Below are positions 1-9,728 of a stretch of 64,000 nt of DNA, piece by piece. This stretch comes from an uncultured Bacteroidales bacterium (GTDB taxonomy: Bacteria > Bacteroidota > Bacteroidia > Bacteroidales > Paludibacteraceae), in assembly GCA_944321155.1 (NCBI GenBank), contig CALUKG010000003.1, positions 1-64,000 of the forward strand, written 5' to 3'. Position 1 is the first letter of the stretch. Each line of letters starts with the position of its first letter. A program made the translations under genes and the position numbers. Below the pieces are notes generated by a model. That model saw only the letters and a list, made by a program, of their open reading frames with translations, ran no database searches and had not been told where the DNA came from.

Positions 1-117
1 TATATCCAAAATATTTATTGGGTATATGCCGATTATATCAGTCGGTTGTCCTATGAAAGGACTTTTTCAGTGCCCTCTCTTAAGGACGACTTCTTTTTCC
101 ATATTTATAATCTCAGA

Positions 118-1575
118 TTATTTTGAACCCCGCTCTTGAGCCATTTTTGCCAATTCCTTCACATAATTCTTCTGTGCCAAATCCTTATTGATACATGAGC
201 ATGGACCGGTAACGCATCCACCTTCACACGCCATGACCTCAATAAATTGGTTTGGACATTTACCCGTACGTGCATAGGCTCTTAGCAAACCAATATTCTT
301 CTTGTTAAGATTGCTTAATAAGGTGGTAGAAACCGGTTTACCCAAATAAGCTTTAACCGCACCAGACACACCACCTGTTTGTCCATAGCCATGGCTCTCC
401 AAATAAGCCTCTCTGTCCAACCGAACGGGTGCAACCTTCTTCACATCAATATCCATTCCATCCAAAACTGAACCCAATTCTTCAAAAGTCATCACATAAT
501 CCACAATTTCAGTATATTGTGCTTCTTTTCTTTTGGCAATACATGGGCCTATAAATACGGTCTTGGCATCCGGATAACGTTCCTTGGCTATTTGTGCCGC
601 ATAATACATCGGTGAACGAGTTGTGGATATATATGGTTTAATCTCAGGAATATGCTTTTCAGCCAATTGTATATACGAAGGGCAGCAGGAAGTAGTCATA
701 AAGGCTTGTCCCTCTTCCAGTTTCTCCATTAATTCAGCTGACTCTCTACGGGTTGTTTCATCAGCACCCAAAGCCACTTCAACTACCTCGTCAAAACCGA
801 TTTCCTTCAACGCCCCATACACATTCTCCAATGTGGTTTCATACTGCGAAAGTACAGCCGGCGCCACCAAAGCAACCATCTTCTGATTTTTGTCCTTGAT
901 TCCGTTCAAGATGTCAAACACTTGTGAGATTTCAAAGATGGCACCAAACGGACAAGCATTCACACACTTACCGCAATAGATACATTTCGTCTCGTCAATA
1001 TGCTCAACTCCGTTTTCATCCTTGGAAATGGCTTTCACCGGACAAACCTCCTCACAAGGTATGGGAACATAAATAATGGCATGATATGGACAACTCTGAT
1101 GACATATACCACACGAAACACACTTGTCATGGTCAATCATGGCCTGACCATTAGGTTTGAAATGGATAGCATCCTTCGGACAGTTCATATAGCAGCTACG
1201 CGCTACGCATCCGCGACACAGGTTTGTGATTTCATAGTTAACCTGCACACAGCTGGAACAAGCCTCGTCCATTACACACAATAAATTCTTCTTTGGATTC
1301 TCCGTGCGCGTTATCGCCTCTTTCGCATAATATGACAAAGGAGTAAGTTCGTCCTTCTCATCACTCATGTCAAATCCCAGCAAAGGAAACATTTTGTATT
1401 TCCATACCGCACGTTCTTTATGAACACAACAACGGCCACGGACCTTTGAGTTTCTCGGACTTAATTTGATTGGCAAATGATCAATATCTTCAACCAATCT
1501 ATCTTCTTTCCACATTTTAACTAAGCGCGCCAATAGCCCATGGCGAACAATCATGACATTGTTGGTAAAAGCCAT
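118..1575 (-). CDS. Monomeric [FeFe] hydrogenase, group B type
   Basis: Predicted cytoplasmic iron-only hydrogenase that couples ferredoxin oxidation or reduction to H2 turnover in fermentation. The first ATG lies at 1575 and gives 485 aa; the open frame extends upstream only to a TTG at 1626. Cysteine-rich ferredoxin segments come first (about residues 110-210), with patterns CRGCVARSCYMNCP, CVSCGICHQSCP and CIYCGKCVNACP. The H-cluster motifs follow: TTSCCPSY near residue 296 (L1), GPCIAKRKE near 343 (L2) and MACEGGCVTGPC near 448 (L3). The SCCPS form of L1 and the GPC form of L2 fit the group B family common in Bacteroidetes rather than the classical M3 enzymes. No subunit or maturase gene is next to it, as expected for a single-subunit enzyme. 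A -7-like box TACCTTTG lies at 1655-1662 on this strand, but no -33 partner was found. The family call is solid; the direction of H2 metabolism in the cell is not shown by sequence. Confidence 0.9.
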   Translation of the reverse strand: MAFTNNVMIVRHGLLARLVKMWKEDRLVEDIDHLPIKLSPRNSKVRGRCCVHKERAVWKYKMFPLLGFDMSDEKDELTPLSYYAKEAITRTENPKKNLLCVMDEACSSCVQVNYEITNLCRGCVARSCYMNCPKDAIHFKPNGQAMIDHDKCVSCGICHQSCPYHAIIYVPIPCEEVCPVKAISKDENGVEHIDETKCIYCGKCVNACPFGAIFEISQVFDILNGIKDKNQKMVALVAPAVLSQYETTLENVYGALKEIGFDEVVEVALGADETTRRESAELMEKLEEGQAFMTTSCCPSYIQLAEKHIPEIKPYISTTRSPMYYAAQIAKERYPDAKTVFIGPCIAKRKEAQYTEIVDYVMTFEELGSVLDGMDIDVKKVAPVRLDREAYLESHGYGQTGGVSGAVKAYLGKPVSTTLLSNLNKKNIGLLRAYARTGKCPNQFIEVMACEGGCVTGPCSCINKDLAQKNYVKELAKMAQERGSK

Positions 1576-1999
1576 ATTTTTCTGATATTTTGTAGTTAGT
1601 GCTTGCGACTCTCCAACAAACCTCAACGGGTTTATTGCCTTTTAAAAGGGGCTGCAAAGGTAGTAACATTTTTCCAAATTATTCTAGCCTTCCACGCTTA
1701 TTATTCCTTAGGGAGCATCATACAAAAACTAACCGTTTCTACAACACGACAGATTAGCTACACAAATAAAGAATACATGCCTATTGAATATCAAATTATA
1801 AGTTATCGTTTACAAAAACAGCAATTTTACATTATGTTAAAAGAACACAGAAAGCCCCATACCACAGAATAAATAAAGAGCTTGGAGCAAAAAACAACAT
1901 TTCTATGACATTTTAGTTACCTAAAATCACCAAATAATCAACATTTAGCCCACGATTTTCTTGGAAATTTGTAACGTACACATTTTAATTCAATCAAAC
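1576..1999. other. Intergenic region between divergent hydrogenase and pectate lyase genes
   Basis: About 420 bases with no convincing gene. An 89-codon plus-strand frame at 1603-1872 starts inside the hydrogenase leader and has no signal peptide, domain or family resemblance, so it is not called. The stretch holds a likely hydrogenase -7 box (caaaggta at 1655-1662, read on the minus strand). Before the plus-strand gene at 2000 only a weak gaaatttg at 1964-1971 resembles a -7 box. Confidence 0.5.
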
Positions 2000-2440
2000 A
2001 TGAAAAACAAAATCATTATTTTATTCATTCTTTTAGCAGGCTTTTGGTGCACTGCATCTGGTAGTCCTTCATTTAAGGTAAATGGTTCTGAAATCTCAAC
2101 AATAGTTGTAAGCATTACATTCGATGGAGACAACGCTGTTCTGAATTTCTCCGATGGAACTCAAAGTTCCCACGATATGAGTACATTAGAGATTCTTTTT
2201 CCTGAAATCAGTACTTTAATTGAAAGCAACTCATACATATTAAGTCAAATGGTACATGACCAATTAGTCATTGACAACTGTGCAGGTAATCAATTGGTAT
2301 GCATATTTGATATGGCGGGACGTCTGATGCACCAGATGCGTTCAGAAGAAGGCATGTTCTCTATTGATGTCAACCACATGAATGCTGGCGTTTACATCCT
2401 CAAAATCGGCAACGAAGCCGTAAGATTCATCAAACAATAA
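2000..2440 (+). CDS. Small secreted protein with T9SS-like C-terminal domain
   Basis: 146-aa exported protein of unknown function. The ATG at 2000 is chosen because a clean signal peptide follows at once (KNKIIILFILLAGFWCTASG); an upstream in-frame start at 1961 would put 13 polar residues before it. The mature part has a short segment (about residues 22-70, with SDGT) and then a beta-rich tail of the type A sorting form (IFDMAGRLMHQ, then NAGVYILKIGNEAVRFIKQ at the very end). There is no room for a catalytic domain. Its stop is 17 bases before the pectate lyase start, so the two are probably co-transcribed. It may be an accessory binding or anchoring partner of the lyase, but this is inference from position only. 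Confidence 0.6.
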   Translation: MKNKIIILFILLAGFWCTASGSPSFKVNGSEISTIVVSITFDGDNAVLNFSDGTQSSHDMSTLEILFPEISTLIESNSYILSQMVHDQLVIDNCAGNQLVCIFDMAGRLMHQMRSEEGMFSIDVNHMNAGVYILKIGNEAVRFIKQ

Positions 2441-2457
2441 CTTTAAATTTCCATACA

Positions 2458-4725
2458 ATGAAAAAATATTTATCACTTATTCTTATTTCGGCAAATGTTC
2501 TCTGCATCACAGCACAGAACCGCATGCATATTACTAAAAAAGACGGTAGTACAACCAGCTATAAAACTGCAGAAGTAAACAGCGTAAATTTCAACAGCTC
2601 CACTGTTACAGTAAACCAAGCAGAAGAATCATTCAACTATAATGATTCTGAACTTTCCCGCATTTATTTCCAAAAGGTATCCTCCGAACAGATTCAAATC
2701 ATTGAAGTGGGAGGCTGGTTTGAAGCCGGTTATGTTGAATTTGAACTGCTTGATGGAGTAAATCATTATAACGTATATTACAAAAAAGCCAACGAAACAG
2801 CTGAAAACTATCAGAAACTGGATGGCATGTTGGTACGCAGCTATGGCAGCTACGGCCGTGCCGATATGGTAGGTTTGGCCGTAGGCGAGTACAACTTCAA
2901 GATTGTTGGAGTCGATGCTGACGGTGAGGAAATAGCCACATCTACCATAGAATCAACCAATTTCACAGTCAGAGCTCATGACAGAGGCGGTTTTGCACAT
3001 TTTGGCTATGCTGACGGAATCGGAGCCTATAACAATGATGGAACACTCAAATCCAATGCCAAAGTCATTTATGTCACTTCAGAGACGGCAAAAACCGTTA
3101 CCTGCCAAATCATGACCGACAATCTGGAAACACGCACTGGTCTGCAAGACATTATCCAAGCTTACCAGAAAGGAAAAGAAACCGCCCCTTTGTGCGTTCG
3201 CATCATAGGTACTATCAAGGCTGAAGACATGGACCGCTTTGACAGTTCTGCAGAAGGACTGCAAATCAAAGGAAAAAATGCGCATGCACCTATGCCCATT
3301 ACCATTGAAGGTATCGGTGAGGACGCAACCATTCATGGTTTCGGTTTCTTAGTAAGAAACTGCAAAGGTGTTGAACTACGTAACTTTGGCATCATGGACT
3401 TTATGGACGACGGTATCTCCTTTGATACGGACAACAGCCATTGCTGGGTACACAATGTAGATATATTTTACGGACAAACTGGCGGCGCCAGCGACCAAGC
3501 AAAAGGCGATGGTTCATTAGATGTAAAAGGCGATTCCCAATACATGACCTTCTCCTACATCCATTTCTGGGACAGCGGAAAGATGTCTTTATGCGGCATG
3601 AAAAGTGAAACACAGGAAAACTGGATCAGCTATCACCACAACTGGTTTGACCACACTGACAGCCGCCATCCGCGCGTGCGCACCATGACCGTGCACGTTT
3701 ACAATAACTACTATGACGGTATATCCAAATATGGTGTCGGAGCAACAAGCGGTTCTGATGTATTTGTAGAAAACAACTATTTCAGAAACACCAACAAACC
3801 TATGATGATATCATTGCAAGGTAGTGACGTGGCAGGTGGTAGCGAAGGCACATTCTCTGGTGAAGATGGAGGTATGATTAAATCTTACGGCAACGTATTT
3901 GCTGAATGTTCCAGTAATTTCAGTTATGTTACCTACCAACAGAACAATGTAGAATTCGATGCTTATGAAGCAAGCACACGCGATGAACAAGTTCCTTCAT
4001 CTGTAACTTGCAAAGTGGGCGGAGATACGTACAACAACTTTGATACGGATGCCAGCAAAATATATGAATACACTGCTGATGATGCCAACAATGTTCCATC
4101 TATCGTGATGGCAAATGCGGGCCGCATGAACGGAGGAGATTTTACTTGGACATTCAATAATGCAACAGATGACGCTGATTATAGCGTTAATACAACCCTT
4201 AAAAATGCCATAGCCAACTACACCAGCAGTTTGGTAAGCATTATCGGCTATGGTGCAGATACCAATACCGGCAACGAAGGAGGCAGCACTACAAATCCGG
4301 GAGAAGGCGGTACAACTACTGAACCTGGTGAAGGTGGTGACGGCGGAGAAACCGGTGGAAATGAAGGAGGTATTGAAATATCCGGTAGTGTAACCTGCCA
4401 CTTCACAGGCAAAACACCATCTAACAATGCCTTTACCATCGACGGCAATTATTCAGACAACAAAGGCAGTGTAACAGTCAATGGTGTAACCTACACCGAC
4501 TGCCTGAAAATTGAGTCGTCAACCAGCATCACTTTCACCATTACCGAACCTATGACATTGACCCTTGTACTTGATGCAAGCGGGAAAGTAATCAAGATTG
4601 ATGGTGAAGAATACACTACAGATTCTGAAGGTATAGTCACAGTAGAACTTCCTGCCGGCAGTCACGAAATTACCAAAGGCGACACCATGAATCTGTACTT
4701 CATCAGCTTGCAAAGCATCGAATAA
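2458..4725 (+). CDS. Pectate lyase, polysaccharide lyase family 1
   Basis: Secreted lyase that should cleave polygalacturonate by beta-elimination. Residues 1-20 are a signal peptide ending at LCITAQ. A short segment follows with a DG...S...VNF pattern common at the N-terminus of Bacteroidales surface proteins, then a fibronectin-like stretch (about 75-170). The parallel beta-helix lyase domain covers about 175-600. It has the PL1 signature R-x-P-x-x-R at R403, P405 and R408, where the first arginine is the usual catalytic base, and Asp-rich calcium-site segments such as GDGSLDVKGD. A Gly/Thr/Glu-rich linker (about 601-640) leads to a C-terminal beta module (about 641-755) that may bind glycan. 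Unlike many secreted proteins here it has no recognisable T9SS tail. It follows a small secreted protein by 17 bases and is closed by a strong terminator. Confidence 0.88.
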   Translation: MKKYLSLILISANVLCITAQNRMHITKKDGSTTSYKTAEVNSVNFNSSTVTVNQAEESFNYNDSELSRIYFQKVSSEQIQIIEVGGWFEAGYVEFELLDGVNHYNVYYKKANETAENYQKLDGMLVRSYGSYGRADMVGLAVGEYNFKIVGVDADGEEIATSTIESTNFTVRAHDRGGFAHFGYADGIGAYNNDGTLKSNAKVIYVTSETAKTVTCQIMTDNLETRTGLQDIIQAYQKGKETAPLCVRIIGTIKAEDMDRFDSSAEGLQIKGKNAHAPMPITIEGIGEDATIHGFGFLVRNCKGVELRNFGIMDFMDDGISFDTDNSHCWVHNVDIFYGQTGGASDQAKGDGSLDVKGDSQYMTFSYIHFWDSGKMSLCGMKSETQENWISYHHNWFDHTDSRHPRVRTMTVHVYNNYYDGISKYGVGATSGSDVFVENNYFRNTNKPMMISLQGSDVAGGSEGTFSGEDGGMIKSYGNVFAECSSNFSYVTYQQNNVEFDAYEASTRDEQVPSSVTCKVGGDTYNNFDTDASKIYEYTADDANNVPSIVMANAGRMNGGDFTWTFNNATDDADYSVNTTLKNAIANYTSSLVSIIGYGADTNTGNEGGSTTNPGEGGTTTEPGEGGDGGETGGNEGGIEISGSVTCHFTGKTPSNNAFTIDGNYSDNKGSVTVNGVTYTDCLKIESSTSITFTITEPMTLTLVLDASGKVIKIDGEEYTTDSEGIVTVELPAGSHEITKGDTMNLYFISLQSIE

Positions 4726-4749
4726 GAACTATTCATAAACTTCTATTCC

Positions 4750-4788
4750 AGCGGGATTGGTTTCAAAGCCAGTCCCGCTTTTATTTTA
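4750..4788 (+). terminator. Rho-independent terminator after the pectate lyase
   Basis: An 11-bp stem, AGCGGGATTGG (4750-4760) with CCAGTCCCGCT (4769-4779), contains one wobble pair and an 8-base loop, and is followed by TTTTATTTTA. It starts 24 bases after the lyase stop. It should block read-through into the truncated gene that begins at 4852. Confidence 0.9.
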
Positions 4789-4851
4789 TGCAAACCCTAT
4801 CGCCGCTTATACACAAAATCCCAAGAAGTAGCAACTTATAAAATTCGCGGC

Positions 4852-6732
4852 ATGCTGATGCACACCAAGGTATTCGGTAAATACAATGGTCCGGAAGATG
4901 TCATGCAGCAAACAGCCCTATTTACCGAAATCAATGTGATAGAAAATTATGCTCCTTCTCCCTCCAAAGTTATTGTTACGGTAGTTGACTCAAATGGAAT
5001 CCCACAAGAAGGAGCAAAAGTGGAATTCAAGCTATACAATTATGCAGAATTCTATACGGTTGCCACCAAACAGACTGACAAAAAGGGACAAAGTCATCTC
5101 ACTGCCGGCAAAGGCGACATGATGGTATTGGCCGAGAAAAACAATCTGTTTGGCCTCAAGAAAGTATCATTTGGCACAGACAGTTGCATCACCATTACAT
5201 TAGAACATAAAGAACACGACAAGATGGGACATTTGCAAGTGGGAATTGTTCCTCCAGAAGAGAAAGCTTGTATCCCATCTGTCACCGATGAACAGAGAGC
5301 CTGCAATACGCAACGCATGATTGAAGAGGATTCCATCAGAAAAGCCTATACCGCTACATTCTTTACTCAGGAAAAAGCAGAAGCATTGGCAGCAAAACTC
5401 CAGCTTAATCCGGGAAAAGTCAGCGCGCTGCTTATCGGAGCCAGAGGCAACCACCCCGCCATCACGGCTTTTCTGACCAATGCCGTTCAGAATGGCAAGG
5501 CAGAAAGAGCCATCCAGCTTTTGGAATCCATTTCGGAAAAGGATTTGAGAGACACGCCTATCGAAGTATTGGAAGACCATCTCTATAACACAGACACACA
5601 AAGCGATATGGATAAGGTACTCTGTCCGAGAGTGAGCACAGAATTGCTGACACCTTACAGAAAGTGGCTGCAAGACCATCTTTCTACCGACATGGCAGAA
5701 CGGTTTAAAGCCAATCCTGCTCTTTTGGTACAATGGTGCAAGGACAGTTTGCATATAGTGGATGAATATTCCATGAAATACGTTTTCATCCATCCTGTTC
5801 AAGTGTTCAGAACCAAGGTATGCGACTCGCAGTCAAGAGAGGTATTCTTTGTTGCCATGGCAAGAAGCTTGGGCATTTCCGCCTGGCTGGATGAAGTCAC
5901 AGAGAGCATCAAATACATGGGTCTGGATGGTCAAGTGATGAATGTTGATTTTAGCTCAGGCAAACAAACAACACACGCGACCGGTACGTTACGGCTCCAT
6001 TATTCCCCCATCCACATGCTTGAAAACCCCAAGTACTACACGCATTTTACCCTTTCCAAATATGAAAACGGCACCTTCAAACTGCTAAATTATCCTTACG
6101 GTGCAACTGATTGGGCAACGACATTCAAGGAAGGGGTCGAACTGGACTGCGGATATTACGTATTGGTTAGCGGTTCACGCATGGCACAAGGTAACGTACT
6201 TTGCGATATGGAATTTTTCACTATCAGCAAGGACTCTACAACAACAGCCAATTTGACTGTAAGAGAAAGCAAGGAACAATTCAGGGTAATTGGCAGCTTT
6301 AATTCTGAAGCCAGATATACTACCTTGGAAGGCCAAGTAAAGTCTGTCCTACAAACAACCGGCAGAGGATATTTTGTTGTCGGTTTGATTGACTTCGGCA
6401 AGGAACCTACCAATCACGCTTTACGCGACCTAATTGCCAATGCCCAACAAATGGAGACTTGGGGCAGACCCATTCTACTCATTTTCGCATCTGAAAGCGA
6501 CTATAAAAGATGTAACAAAAACCAGCTGGCAGACTTACCGTCAAACGTATATTTCGGCATAGATACCAACGGTTCTATCCGAAAAATGATGGCAGATAAT
6601 ATGGAAGTGGAGAGCAATGGACGCCTGCCGATGTTTGTTATTGCCGACACCTTCAACCGTGTTGTCTTTTTCTCACAAGGCTACATCATTGGCTTAGGCA
6701 ACCAGTTAATCAAAGTATTTGACAACATATAA
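4852..6732 (+). pseudogene. Transglutaminase-family surface protein lacking its catalytic N-terminus
   Basis: The frame begins with RGMLMHTKVFG-like sequence. In the large Bacteroidetes transglutaminase-domain family, as I recall it, that sequence follows the catalytic core by a few dozen residues. The Cys/His/Asp core (around GRCGEES and DDNHAWVE in intact members) and the signal peptide are both absent. Only 126 bases separate this frame from the pectate lyase stop, and these hold a terminator, so the missing 250 or more residues cannot lie there. The rest looks intact: an Ig-like segment (about 35-120), a helical stretch (150-290), a second transglutaminase-like fold with FRTKVCDSQSREVFF (about 320-350), and a thioredoxin-like C-terminal part. 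No promoter was seen and the product would not be exported. A new shorter cytoplasmic protein is possible but less likely than a decaying remnant. Confidence 0.7.
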
Positions 6733-6745
6733 TCTCATTAAGCAG

Positions 6746-7501
6746 CTATAGTGGCAGAGCAAGCAGGGCTTCTATAGCTGCTTTCACTTGTTGGCAATCG
6801 GTTTCCTCCCGTACAAATTCATTGCAGACCGCTCCCATACATACGCCCTGGTTTCTGAATTCCATCTGACTTTCCACCTGATGACGGGCAGAGAAATGAA
6901 ACTCTCTTGCTCCTGTTGCTTGCGCAATCTGGGCAATATTTCCGGCATTCAAACCGCATCCTGGCATAATCTGAATGCGACCTGCTGCAGCCTCTACCAA
7001 CTGACGCAAAAGGTTCGTCCCTTTTATAGCAGAAGGTTGCTGACCGGATGTAAGAATGCGATGGCAGCCCAATTCTACAATATCGTCCAAAGCCTGGAAC
7101 GGATTGCGACAATGGTCAAATGCCCTGTGAAATGTCACAGACATACCCTTGGAAGCATCCATAAGCCGCTTCATGGTTTCCTTGTCTACCTGACCATCCG
7201 TCCTTAAGACACCAAACACCACTCCATCCACACCCAATGATTGGCACATGCTGATATCTTTCATCATGATATCTATTTCCTCAGATGTATAATGGAAATC
7301 ACTCTCACGCGGACGTATCAATACATGCAGACGCAAACCCTCAACGTCACGAGCCTTGCATATCGTTCCATAGGAAGGGGTCGTGCCTCCTTCTGGCATG
7401 GATGCACACAACTCCACCCTATCCGCTCCTCCTCGTCGAGCTGCCAAACAACTTTGGTATGAATTGGCACATACCTCCACTTTAAACAAATCCCTGTTCA
7501 T
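6746..7501 (-). CDS. cutC: Copper homeostasis protein CutC
   Basis: 251-aa cytoplasmic TIM-barrel protein of the CutC family, close to the usual 245-250 aa. Family hallmarks are the start KVEVCANS, the segment GGADRVELCASMPEGGTTPS (about 24-43), LIRPRESDFHYT (about 61-72) and TFHRAFDH (about 123-130). CutC was linked to copper tolerance in E. coli, but its biochemical role is disputed, so the name reflects family and not proven function. The gene converges on the truncated transglutaminase-family gene with only 13 bases between the stops. A possible -7 box TAAATTTG lies at 7522-7529 on this strand without a clear -33 partner. Confidence 0.93.
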   Translation of the reverse strand: MNRDLFKVEVCANSYQSCLAARRGGADRVELCASMPEGGTTPSYGTICKARDVEGLRLHVLIRPRESDFHYTSEEIDIMMKDISMCQSLGVDGVVFGVLRTDGQVDKETMKRLMDASKGMSVTFHRAFDHCRNPFQALDDIVELGCHRILTSGQQPSAIKGTNLLRQLVEAAAGRIQIMPGCGLNAGNIAQIAQATGAREFHFSARHQVESQMEFRNQGVCMGAVCNEFVREETDCQQVKAAIEALLALPL

Positions 7502-7579
7502 GCAATAGTTTATTAATCACGCAAATTTAAAATTTCTTTTGAATTATGTCGATAGAACACTGGAAGTTTTTTCGCCTAA

Positions 7580-7620
7580 AAAACAAAAGTGGGTCATGTC
7601 AACATGGACACAACCCACTT
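7580..7620 (-). terminator. Terminator of the tig-clpP operon
   Basis: Read on the minus strand, AAGTGGGT (7620-7613) pairs perfectly with ACCCACTT (7594-7587). Inside it a second GTC/GAC pairing is possible. A T-rich run follows. It lies just beyond the clpP stop. Confidence 0.85.
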
Positions 7621-7641
7621 CTATTAGCTCAGAAATAAATC

Positions 7642-8322
7642 CTATTTCGTTTTTTCTCTTATAAGGAGTCTATCTATCATACCATATTCCAGCGCTTCCT
7701 GCGATGTCATCCAATAATCACGGTCAGAATCTTTCTCAATTCTTTCGTACGTGTTTCCTGAATGGTCGGCAATAATGGTATAAAGTTCCTTTTTCAGTTT
7801 CTGTATTTCCCTTGCCGTAATTTCAATATCAGAAGCCTGACCCTGTGCACCACCCATTGGCTGATGAATCATCACACGGGAATGTTTCAAGGCAGAACGC
7901 TTTCCTTTCTCACCTGCAACCAGCAACACAGCACCCATAGAAGCAGCCATGCCTGTGCAAATGGTAGCAACATCTGATGAAATAAACTGCATCGTATCGT
8001 ATATACCCAAACCGGCATATACAGAACCGCCAGGAGTATTCAGGTAGATGGATATATCTTTTCCTGGGTCAGATGAATCCAAATAGAGCAATTGTGCCTG
8101 AATAACATTGGCTGTATAATCGTCTATTTGTGTTCCCAGAAAAATAATACGGTCCATCATCAAGCGTGAGAACACATCCATTTGCGTTACATTCAACTGT
8201 CTTTCTTCCAAAATGGAAGGAGAAATGTAGTTGCTGGTAATGTCCATGTAGTTCTGCAAATGAAGGCTACTCATCCCCAAATGCTTGACAGCGTATTTTT
8301 TAAAATCATCCATCACGCCCAA
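7642..8322 (-). CDS. clpP: ATP-dependent Clp protease proteolytic subunit
   Basis: 226-aa serine peptidase that forms the ClpP barrel and degrades proteins fed by ClpX or related ATPases. The catalytic triad is visible with E. coli spacing: Ser128 in GMAASMG, His153 in MIHQPMGG (25 residues later) and Asp202 in DRDYW (49 later). An N-terminal stretch of about 30 residues before the core may be a propeptide. The first ATG (8322) and a second ATG three codons on (MDDF) are both possible starts. The gene follows trigger factor by 2 bases, which implies translational coupling. In many bacteria tig, clpP and clpX form one operon; here a terminator follows clpP and clpX is not in the window. Confidence 0.97.
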   Translation of the reverse strand: MGVMDDFKKYAVKHLGMSSLHLQNYMDITSNYISPSILEERQLNVTQMDVFSRLMMDRIIFLGTQIDDYTANVIQAQLLYLDSSDPGKDISIYLNTPGGSVYAGLGIYDTMQFISSDVATICTGMAASMGAVLLVAGEKGKRSALKHSRVMIHQPMGGAQGQASDIEITAREIQKLKKELYTIIADHSGNTYERIEKDSDRDYWMTSQEALEYGMIDRLLIREKTK

Positions 8323-8324
8323 TC

Positions 8325-9674
8325 TTATTTATACAACTCTTGCAATTGTTCCATTGTGATAGTCTTGTTGTCCAATTTAACAGCAGACTTCACATAATCA
8401 AATACCTTGTTTTCCAATACGCGTTCAATGATTCCGCGAACTTGGTCTTCTTTCTTCAACATGTCTTTAGCATATTTTTCCAGCAATGCATCTTCCATAC
8501 CTACCAAGCCATATTGAGCAAACTGCATTTGTGCAATATGTTTTGCGTATGCTTCCACTTCTGCATTTTCCACCTTCATGTTGTTGGCTTTTGCAATCTT
8601 ATCCTTGATAAGCTGCCATTTCAGTTCATCCAACATCTGTGGGAATTCTTTCTCGATTGCCTCATCAGTCATCTTTTCGTTGGTGGCTTTCAACCAGCGT
8701 TTCAAGAATGCTTCAGGGAATTGTGCACCTTCGTTCTTTCTCATCAATGCGCTCTTGGCATCGATACCGAAGCGGTAGGCACTTTCCTGCTGCAAATCGT
8801 TCTTGAGTCCTTCTGCCACTTTAGCACGGAAAGCAGCTTCATCGCTTACTGCACCTTCGCCATATACCTTGTCAAACAACTCCTGATTGATTTCAGAAGC
8901 TACATAGCGGGTAATAGATTGGATTTGGAAAGTAAACTCTGCATTTTTGCCTTCGAGTTCTTCTTTTTTCACTTTGAGCAAAGAAGCGATTTCCACTTCA
9001 TTATTGTTATAGGCAGTCCAAGGATTGAATGTTACAACAGCATCCTTCTGTGCACCAATAAACAATTTCTTCTGATCTTCGTTTTGAATGTGACGTGGGC
9101 TCAACGTAGCATCCTCAGCCTTGATACCACCCTCTTTTGGTTGGCCGTTTTCCAATTCCACCAATACACCTTTCAACACGTCGTTTTCTTCAACTGTTTC
9201 TTCCTGAGAATATTTTCCGAAGCGTTGAGCAAACATTTGCACTTGGTTATCTACCATCTTGTCATCCACTTGGATTTCATAATAAGGTATAACCTCTTCT
9301 GCAATCTCAGTATTGATTTCCGGTGCCAAAGCGATGTCAAACACGAAATCAAATTTTTCATCCGTGTCAAAGTTCACTTCCGGCTGCTCTGTTTCATTTG
9401 GCAGAGGTTCGCCCAATACGTTCAAATCGTTGTTTTTGATATAGTCATATAATGATTCGGAAAGAATGCGGTTGATTTCTTCACCCAATACAGCCTTTCC
9501 ATACATTTTCTTAATCATTCCCATTGGCACCATACCCGGACGGAATCCAGGGATATTTGCTTTTTTACGATAATTGCGGAGGGATTTTTCCACTTTTTCT
9601 TCATAATCGGCTTTTTCAACGCTAATTGTAAGCATAGCGTTCAGCTGGTCGATGTCTTTACGTGTTACGTTCAT
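8325..9674 (-). CDS. tig: Trigger factor chaperone
   Basis: 449-aa ribosome-associated chaperone that shields nascent chains at the exit tunnel. The N-terminal ribosome-binding domain carries the signature GFRPGMVP at about residues 43-50. The middle PPIase-like part (about 150-245) is diverged, as is usual in Bacteroidetes, so isomerase activity is uncertain. The C-terminal part is long and helical. It is first gene of an operon with clpP. A promoter with both boxes lies 55-86 bases upstream of the start. Confidence 0.95.
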   Translation of the reverse strand: MNVTRKDIDQLNAMLTISVEKADYEEKVEKSLRNYRKKANIPGFRPGMVPMGMIKKMYGKAVLGEEINRILSESLYDYIKNNDLNVLGEPLPNETEQPEVNFDTDEKFDFVFDIALAPEINTEIAEEVIPYYEIQVDDKMVDNQVQMFAQRFGKYSQEETVEENDVLKGVLVELENGQPKEGGIKAEDATLSPRHIQNEDQKKLFIGAQKDAVVTFNPWTAYNNNEVEIASLLKVKKEELEGKNAEFTFQIQSITRYVASEINQELFDKVYGEGAVSDEAAFRAKVAEGLKNDLQQESAYRFGIDAKSALMRKNEGAQFPEAFLKRWLKATNEKMTDEAIEKEFPQMLDELKWQLIKDKIAKANNMKVENAEVEAYAKHIAQMQFAQYGLVGMEDALLEKYAKDMLKKEDQVRGIIERVLENKVFDYVKSAVKLDNKTITMEQLQELYK

Positions 9675-9728
9675 CTTTTTAATATACTAAAATGATTACC
9701 AAATATTTATTGCTTAATTTCGAGGGGG

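Noticed and set aside
1-126. Open plus-strand frame from the left edge to a TGA at 124-126, overlapping the hydrogenase stop
   Set aside because: About 41 codons could be the end of a gene outside the window, but another frame is also open here and no family could be recognised. A short hairpin at 48-62 with T run (63-67) is too weak to support it.
1655-1662. Complete hydrogenase promoter
   Set aside because: The -7 box TACCTTTG is good, but no TTG or TTTG was found 19-21 bases upstream, so only the single box is noted.
1603-1872. 89-codon plus-strand frame upstream of the pectate lyase unit
   Set aside because: It overlaps the hydrogenase leader and promoter, has no signal or domain, and low-complexity AT-rich composition.
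8340-9452. Long plus-strand frame (370 codons) opposite trigger factor
   Set aside because: Shadow of tig: rich in Phe, His, Leu and Cys as expected from the antisense of Glu/Lys-rich helices, no homology seen.
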